DNA of 64,000 bases from Secundilactobacillus kimchicus JCM 15530 (GTDB taxonomy: Bacteria > Bacillota > Bacilli > Lactobacillales > Lactobacillaceae): positions 310,001 through 374,000 of the forward strand of contig NZ_AZCX01000001.1 of NCBI RefSeq assembly GCF_001433995.1. Reading direction: 5' to 3'. Below the pieces are notes generated by a model, which was not told the DNA's origin, did no database searches, and worked only from the letters and a program-made list of their open reading frames with translations. Below, piece by piece: positions 60,522 to 64,000 of the stretch. How positions within the stretch are numbered: the stretch's first letter is position 1; the number at the start of each line of letters is the position of its first letter. The position numbers were made by a program, and so were the translations under genes.

Positions 60522-61313
60522 TTATTCAGCATCTGAAGCGTCGCCATTACCCTTCACTTGGTCAGCGAGCTTTTGTAAGTCTTCGTCAGATGCAGTTGCA
60601 GTTGCTGTTTCTTCTGCTTGAGCATCGTCTTCGCCTTGACGACCTTCAACGATAGCATCAGCCATCTTGCTGGTAATCAAACGAACGGCACGAATGGCAT
60701 CATCGTTAGATGGGATGATAACATCGATGTCATCTGGGTCAGTGTTGGTATCAACCATGGCGACAATCGGGATATTCAGCTTTTGAGCTTCCTTAACCGC
60801 AATTTGTTCCTTACGAGGGTCAACAACAAACATAACGTCAGGTAACTTAGGCATGTCTTCAATCCCACCCAAGAAACGTTCCAACTTTTCACGTTGCTTG
60901 TTTAACAGGGAAACTTCTTTCTTAGGCAACCGGTCAAAAGTACCGTCTTCGCCCATCTTCTTCAAATCTTTAAGACGCTTGATCCGAGTTTGGATGGTGT
61001 CCCAGTTAGTCAAAGTTCCACCTAACCAACGGTGGTTAACGTAAAATTGACCAGCACGCGTTGCTTCTTCAGCAATTGAGTCTTGAGCTTGCTTCTTAGT
61101 TCCAACAAACAGAACAACGGCACCACGGGATGCTTCGTCCTTCATGAAATTGTAAGCAGCGTCGATCAACTTAACCGTCTTTTGTAAGTCGATGATGTAA
61201 ATGCCGTTACGTTCCGTAAAGATGTATTCTTTCATCTTAGGGTTCCAACGACGGGTTTGGTGACCAAAGTGGACACCAGCTTCAAGTAATTGTTTCATTG
61301 TGATAACAGCCAT
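60522..61313 (-). CDS. rpsB: 30S ribosomal protein S2
   Basis: A 263-residue ribosomal protein: [47 protein letters not shown] and [16 protein letters not shown] are conserved. The acidic C-terminal extension of about 35 residues is typical of lactobacilli. ATG with TGGAGG. Strong promoter and structured leader upstream. Confidence 0.98.
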   Translation of the reverse strand: MAVITMKQLLEAGVHFGHQTRRWNPKMKEYIFTERNGIYIIDLQKTVKLIDAAYNFMKDEASRGAVVLFVGTKKQAQDSIAEEATRAGQFYVNHRWLGGTLTNWDTIQTRIKRLKDLKKMGEDGTFDRLPKKEVSLLNKQREKLERFLGGIEDMPKLPDVMFVVDPRKEQIAVKEAQKLNIPIVAMVDTNTDPDDIDVIIPSNDDAIRAVRLITSKMADAIVEGRQGEDDAQAEETATATASDEDLQKLADQVKGNGDASDAE

Positions 61314-61362
61314 GAAATAGCCTCCAAAAAATTAGTTTTTTTATCCTCCCTCGCTCTCAACT

Positions 61363-61395
61363 AGCGTGGGGACTCATATGAGCACCACCCATGCT
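61363..61395 (-). promoter_or_regulatory. structured hairpin in the rpsB leader
   Basis: AGC-A-TGGG pairs with CCCA-C-GCT and encloses CTCATATGAG, on the minus strand, midway between promoter and rpsB. Such leader structures serve autoregulation by the ribosomal protein in other bacteria; that S2 binds here is inference. Confidence 0.5.
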
Positions 61396-61434
61396 ATCAA
61401 ACGAAGTGTGAATTGTGGCAATCAGCCGAAAAAT

Positions 61435-61463
61435 ATTATACCGAGAATTCGGTGAAGATGCAA
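61435..61463 (-). promoter_or_regulatory. strong promoter of rpsB-tsf
   Basis: TTGCAT (61458-61463), 17 bases, TATAAT (61435-61440) on the minus strand, giving a leader of about 115 bases. Confidence 0.88.
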
Positions 61464-61491
61464 CCACCTTAGCGGATTTATTTGAAAAAAC

Positions 61492-61519
61492 TTGCGTATT
61501 ATTACATTTGTGTTACACT
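61492..61519 (+). promoter_or_regulatory. promoter of the HAD phosphatase gene
   Basis: TTGCGT (61492-61497), 16 bases, TACACT (61514-61519), 33 bases before the ATG. Confidence 0.65.
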
Positions 61520-61552
61520 ATCTTTCGCAAGACCGTTAAGGAGGGATAGGGT

Positions 61553-62257
61553 ATGATCAAAGCTCTTGTCTTTGACATGGATGACACCCTGTATGACCAG
61601 CGCACACCATTTGCTCAGGCCTTACAAGCTGTAACCAATGAGCCCATTACACCGGCCGATACGCTCGATGAACTATTTGACACGTTTCAACTAACAACCA
61701 GTCAAATAACCGATGACCACCAACTTCCCACACTTGGAAAGTTACTGAATCCAATTTTAACCGGTCACGGGTTACCGATCATCTCGAGTTCTAACTGGGA
61801 CCACTTTTGGGAACTATATCAGACTAAACTTCAAAATATCTCTCTTTTTGGTGAGATTGAAGGCTATCTGAGTTCCTTAAAAGACGTCTATGAATTGGGA
61901 ATCATTACCAATGGGTCGGCCGAACAACAGTCAAAAAAAGCGCTTCAGTTGGATCTTCATCGTTGGTTTAAACGAGCCAATCTAATTATTTCAGATGAAG
62001 TCGGTTTGGCCAAGCCAGACGCGCGAATTTTCACCTATTTCAACCGCAAATTGAATTTGCAAGCTAATGAGGTCGTCTATATCGGAGACGACTACAACAC
62101 GGATATGATTGGCGCCAAGCAGGCTGGATGGCACGCTTTTTGGTTTAATCACCGCCATCTTGATACGCCTTCCGCAAATTATATTCCGGACCAAACAGTC
62201 GAGTCAGCTACTGAACTTGCTGACCTTCTCAAAGCACTAACCGTTACGGCCTATTAA
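61553..62257 (+). CDS. HAD-family hydrolase (YjjG-like nucleotidase type)
   Basis: A 234-residue HAD phosphatase: motif I VFDMDDTLYDQRTPF (residues 6-20), motif II IITNGSAEQQSKKALQ, motif III AKPDARIF and motif IV VYIGDDYNTDMIGAKQAGW. The alpha-helical cap lies between motifs I and II. This subgroup includes nucleotide 5'-phosphatases, but the substrate is not fixed by sequence. The ATG has AGGAGGG upstream. Monocistronic, divergent from rpsB and convergent with ldhD. Confidence 0.88.
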   Translation: MIKALVFDMDDTLYDQRTPFAQALQAVTNEPITPADTLDELFDTFQLTTSQITDDHQLPTLGKLLNPILTGHGLPIISSSNWDHFWELYQTKLQNISLFGEIEGYLSSLKDVYELGIITNGSAEQQSKKALQLDLHRWFKRANLIISDEVGLAKPDARIFTYFNRKLNLQANEVVYIGDDYNTDMIGAKQAGWHAFWFNHRHLDTPSANYIPDQTVESATELADLLKALTVTAY

Positions 62258-62293
62258 AAAATGCTTCGTTTCCTAAGAAACGAAGCATTTTTA
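62257..62293. terminator. bidirectional terminator
   Basis: AAAAATGCTTCGTTTC pairs exactly with GAAACGAAGCATTTTT around CTAA, between the converging HAD gene and ldhD. Confidence 0.93.
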
Positions 62294-62306
62294 TTATTCC
62301 GTTAAA

Positions 62307-63305
62307 CTAGTTAAAGGCCACAATATCGTCGTCAGTACCAGTTTCAATCAAGTTCTTGTTTGAGTTCAAAGCAAATTGAACCATGTTCTTAACCGCCGTC
62401 TTCGTGTAGAAGGCAATGTGTGGCGTAACCAAGACGTTATCGCGTTTCAACAGGTTCTTCAAACGTTCGTCTGGAATCGCATCAAAGCTACCAAAGTCAG
62501 TGTTAAAGATACCAACTTCGTCTTCGTATACGTCCAAAGCTGCCCCGGCAACTTTGCCAGAATCCAAAGCCCGAATCAAAGCATCGGTATCAATCAAAGC
62601 ACCACGGGCTGGGTTGACGATCCAAACACCGTCCTTCATCTTGCCAAAGGCGTCGTCGTTAAACATGTGTTCGTTTTCTTTTGTCGCTGGAGAGTGAAGT
62701 GAGATAACGTCTGATTGGGCGTAAAGTTCGTCCAAGGTATCAACGTACATCCCTTCTTTTTCCAATTCTGGATTGTGGAAAATGTCATAAGCAATGACTT
62801 TTGCACCAAATCCCTTGTAAATGTTAATTGCTTTACGGCCAATCCGACCGGTAGCAATAACCCCAACCGTCATTTGGTCCAATTCATCAGCAATATCCGG
62901 TGCCCATTGCAAGTTTCCGGCTGCGATTTTCTTATCGAAAACAGGCGTCCGACGCAATAACCGCATCAACTGAGTTGCAGCCAGTTCAGCAATCGCATTT
63001 GGTGAGTATGCAGGAACATTGGTAACCTTGATATCATTACGCTTGATAGCATCTGCATCAATGTTGTCGACACCGACATTCCGAAGGGATAATGACTTGA
63101 TACCAAAGCTGGCCAACTTGTCTAAAACCGCAGCCGTGTATGGCTTTTGTTGGTAAACAACCGCACCATCATAACCCTTAGCTTGATCAACTGTCGATTC
63201 ATCAAGTAATTCAGAAACCGCTTTAACCTCGATACCCTGATCGTCAGACCACTGCTTTAAGTAGGCCTGTTCATCATCGCGGATACCATATGCAATAATT
63301 TTCAC
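62307..63305 (-). CDS. ldhD: D-lactate dehydrogenase
   Basis: A 332-residue NAD-dependent D-2-hydroxyacid dehydrogenase reducing pyruvate to D-lactate. The nucleotide-binding motif is VGVIATGRIGRKAINI (about residues 148-163); the catalytic Arg is in NPARGALIDT, the Glu in YEDEVGIF and the His in VTPHIAFYTK. Length and motifs fit lactobacillal D-LDH; a 2-hydroxyisocaproate dehydrogenase is a less likely alternative. GTG at 63305 has GGAGG eight bases upstream and gives (M)KIIAYGIRDDE. Confidence 0.95.
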   Translation of the reverse strand: MKIIAYGIRDDEQAYLKQWSDDQGIEVKAVSELLDESTVDQAKGYDGAVVYQQKPYTAAVLDKLASFGIKSLSLRNVGVDNIDADAIKRNDIKVTNVPAYSPNAIAELAATQLMRLLRRTPVFDKKIAAGNLQWAPDIADELDQMTVGVIATGRIGRKAINIYKGFGAKVIAYDIFHNPELEKEGMYVDTLDELYAQSDVISLHSPATKENEHMFNDDAFGKMKDGVWIVNPARGALIDTDALIRALDSGKVAGAALDVYEDEVGIFNTDFGSFDAIPDERLKNLLKRDNVLVTPHIAFYTKTAVKNMVQFALNSNKNLIETGTDDDIVAFN

Positions 63306-63336
63306 AATAAAGTCCTCCATTCACAAAACTACTTTA

Positions 63337-63365
63337 AGTTTATCATGAAAACAAGCCTTTGATAA
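63337..63365 (-). promoter_or_regulatory. promoter of ldhD with a cre-like palindrome
   Basis: TTATCA (63360-63365), 17 bases, TAAACT (63337-63342) on the minus strand. The sequence TGAAAACGCTTATCA just upstream overlaps the -35 and resembles a catabolite (cre) site with one extra base; control by CcpA is only a possibility. Confidence 0.55.
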
Positions 63366-63411
63366 GCGTTTTCAGGATAAAATGCAAAATTGTGAATGGG
63401 TAAGCACCTAC

Positions 63412-63708
63412 TTATCCCAACTTAACACCATGGGCTTCTAAATAGGCCAATTTAGCTCGCCGTGGCTGATGTTTAAAAGCATACTCTGCCTTTAGAGCCG
63501 CTGACTTTGTTTCAAACCCCTCCCAATATAAGAGTTTAAGGGGATGCCGCCGTTTTTGTTGGGTGTATTTCGCTCCGTGACCACTCTGATGGACTTTGAA
63601 TCGTCGCAACACGTTTGTGGTAAATCCACCGTACAAGGTATTATCCGCACAATACAACACGTAAAAATAATAACCATCAATCGTTTTGTCCGGCATGATG
63701 ATTGCCAT
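63412..63708 (-). CDS. GIY-YIG domain protein (UPF0213/YazA-like)
   Basis: A 98-residue single-domain GIY-YIG nuclease-like protein. The pattern [20 protein letters not shown] (about residues 13-32) is the core, with the conserved RR and [10 protein letters not shown] that follow and a Glu in LLYWEGF. I take ATG at 63708 with AGGAAG seven bases upstream, giving [11 protein letters not shown]; this overlaps the upstream gene by 32 bases. The neighbour is trmN6-like, matching the yabB-yazA order in Bacillus. The DNA target is unknown. Confidence 0.88.
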   Translation of the reverse strand: MAIIMPDKTIDGYYFYVLYCADNTLYGGFTTNVLRRFKVHQSGHGAKYTQQKRRHPLKLLYWEGFETKSAALKAEYAFKHQPRRAKLAYLEAHGVKLG

Positions 63709-64000
63709 ACAACATCTTCCTAACTTCGTCGCTATAGTGACCGTCTGAACCATACGTCATTAATGGCGGTAACACGGTCAAGCCCGTTTGTTTTCCATCC
63801 TTAATAGCCTCGATTAAGACCATATTAGCTGGTTTCCCCGGTTTGGGATAAACAAATTTCACCCGCTTTGCTGATAAACGATGCTCGGCCAACTCCCGGG
63901 TTAATTCCAGTAGTCGGTCAGGCCGATGAACAAAGTACGCCCGACCACCCATTTTCAACAAATCACTCGTCATCATCACGATTTGTGTTAAATTGGTCGT
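63677..64000 (-). CDS. tRNA1(Val) (adenine(37)-N6)-methyltransferase-like protein, 5' end cut off by the window
   Basis: Only the last 107 residues are in the window (frame open to base 64000). They show [22 protein letters not shown], quoted in part, then [25 protein letters not shown], the C-terminal half of the YfiC/TrmN6/YabB methyltransferase family. The SAM-binding and NPPY motifs would lie to the right of the window. The gene overlaps the GIY-YIG gene start. Confidence 0.85.
   Translation of the reverse strand, partial: TTNLTQIVMMTSDLLKMGGRAYFVHRPDRLLELTRELAEHRLSAKRVKFVYPKPGKPANMVLIEAIKDGKQTGLTVLPPLMTYGSDGHYSDEVRKMLYGNHHAGQND

Overview
This 64 kb window looks like a chromosomal housekeeping segment of a member of the Lactobacillaceae (low-to-mid GC Firmicutes). 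The pointers are the gene orders trmK-rpoD-dnaG-glyS-glyQ-recO-era, rimP-nusA-rnpM-ylxQ-infB-rbfA-truB-ribF-hrcA-grpE-dnaK-dnaJ-lepA and rpsB-tsf-pyrH-frr-uppS-cdsA-rseP-proS-polC. T-box control of tRNA synthetase genes, PolC-type replication, a D-lactate dehydrogenase and frequent TTG/GTG starts fit the same group. I cannot name the species from sequence alone. I see no rRNA, tRNA, complete insertion sequence, prophage or CRISPR array.

Layout. 1-12.4 kb (minus strand): truncated nif3-like gene, trmK, rpoD, dnaG, glyS-glyQ behind a T-box, recO-era-dgkA-ybeY-phoH, yqeY-rpsU. 12.6-18.7 kb: ppsR (plus), nfo, a small wall-teichoic-acid cluster (two CDP-glycerol glycerophosphotransferase-like genes around an ABC-2 permease), yitT. 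18.8-22.9 kb: msrA, then hisS-aspS behind a second T-box. 22.9-31.2 kb: an amidase and a fructosamine-kinase-like gene (plus), then HAD, dtd, relA, a membrane protein, rsmE, prmA, mpg and a small unknown (minus). 31.5-34.1 kb: the least ordinary part, with corA, two paralogous mini XRE-type regulators, a 39-codon ORF between them that has a very strong ribosome binding site, and two small unknown proteins. 34.2-48.4 kb: lepA, the CIRCE-controlled heat-shock operon, ribF-truB, and the rimP-nusA-infB translation operon. 48.5-61.3 kb: polC, proS, the envelope genes rseP-cdsA-uppS, a small unknown, frr-pyrH, tsf-rpsB. 61.5-64 kb: HAD phosphatase (plus), ldhD, a GIY-YIG protein and a truncated trmN6-like gene.

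Regulation can be read directly at many places: consensus sigma-A promoters (gly, rpsU, rpsB, hrcA, rimP, hisS), two T-box leaders, two CIRCE operators, an attenuator-like hairpin ahead of rimP-nusA, a structured rpsB leader, and over twenty intrinsic terminators. The points most worth a second look are the very short Stem I in the glyQ T-box, the aspartate-type specifier in the hisS-aspS T-box, and the tandem mini-regulator locus with its small ORF and possible antisense transcript.
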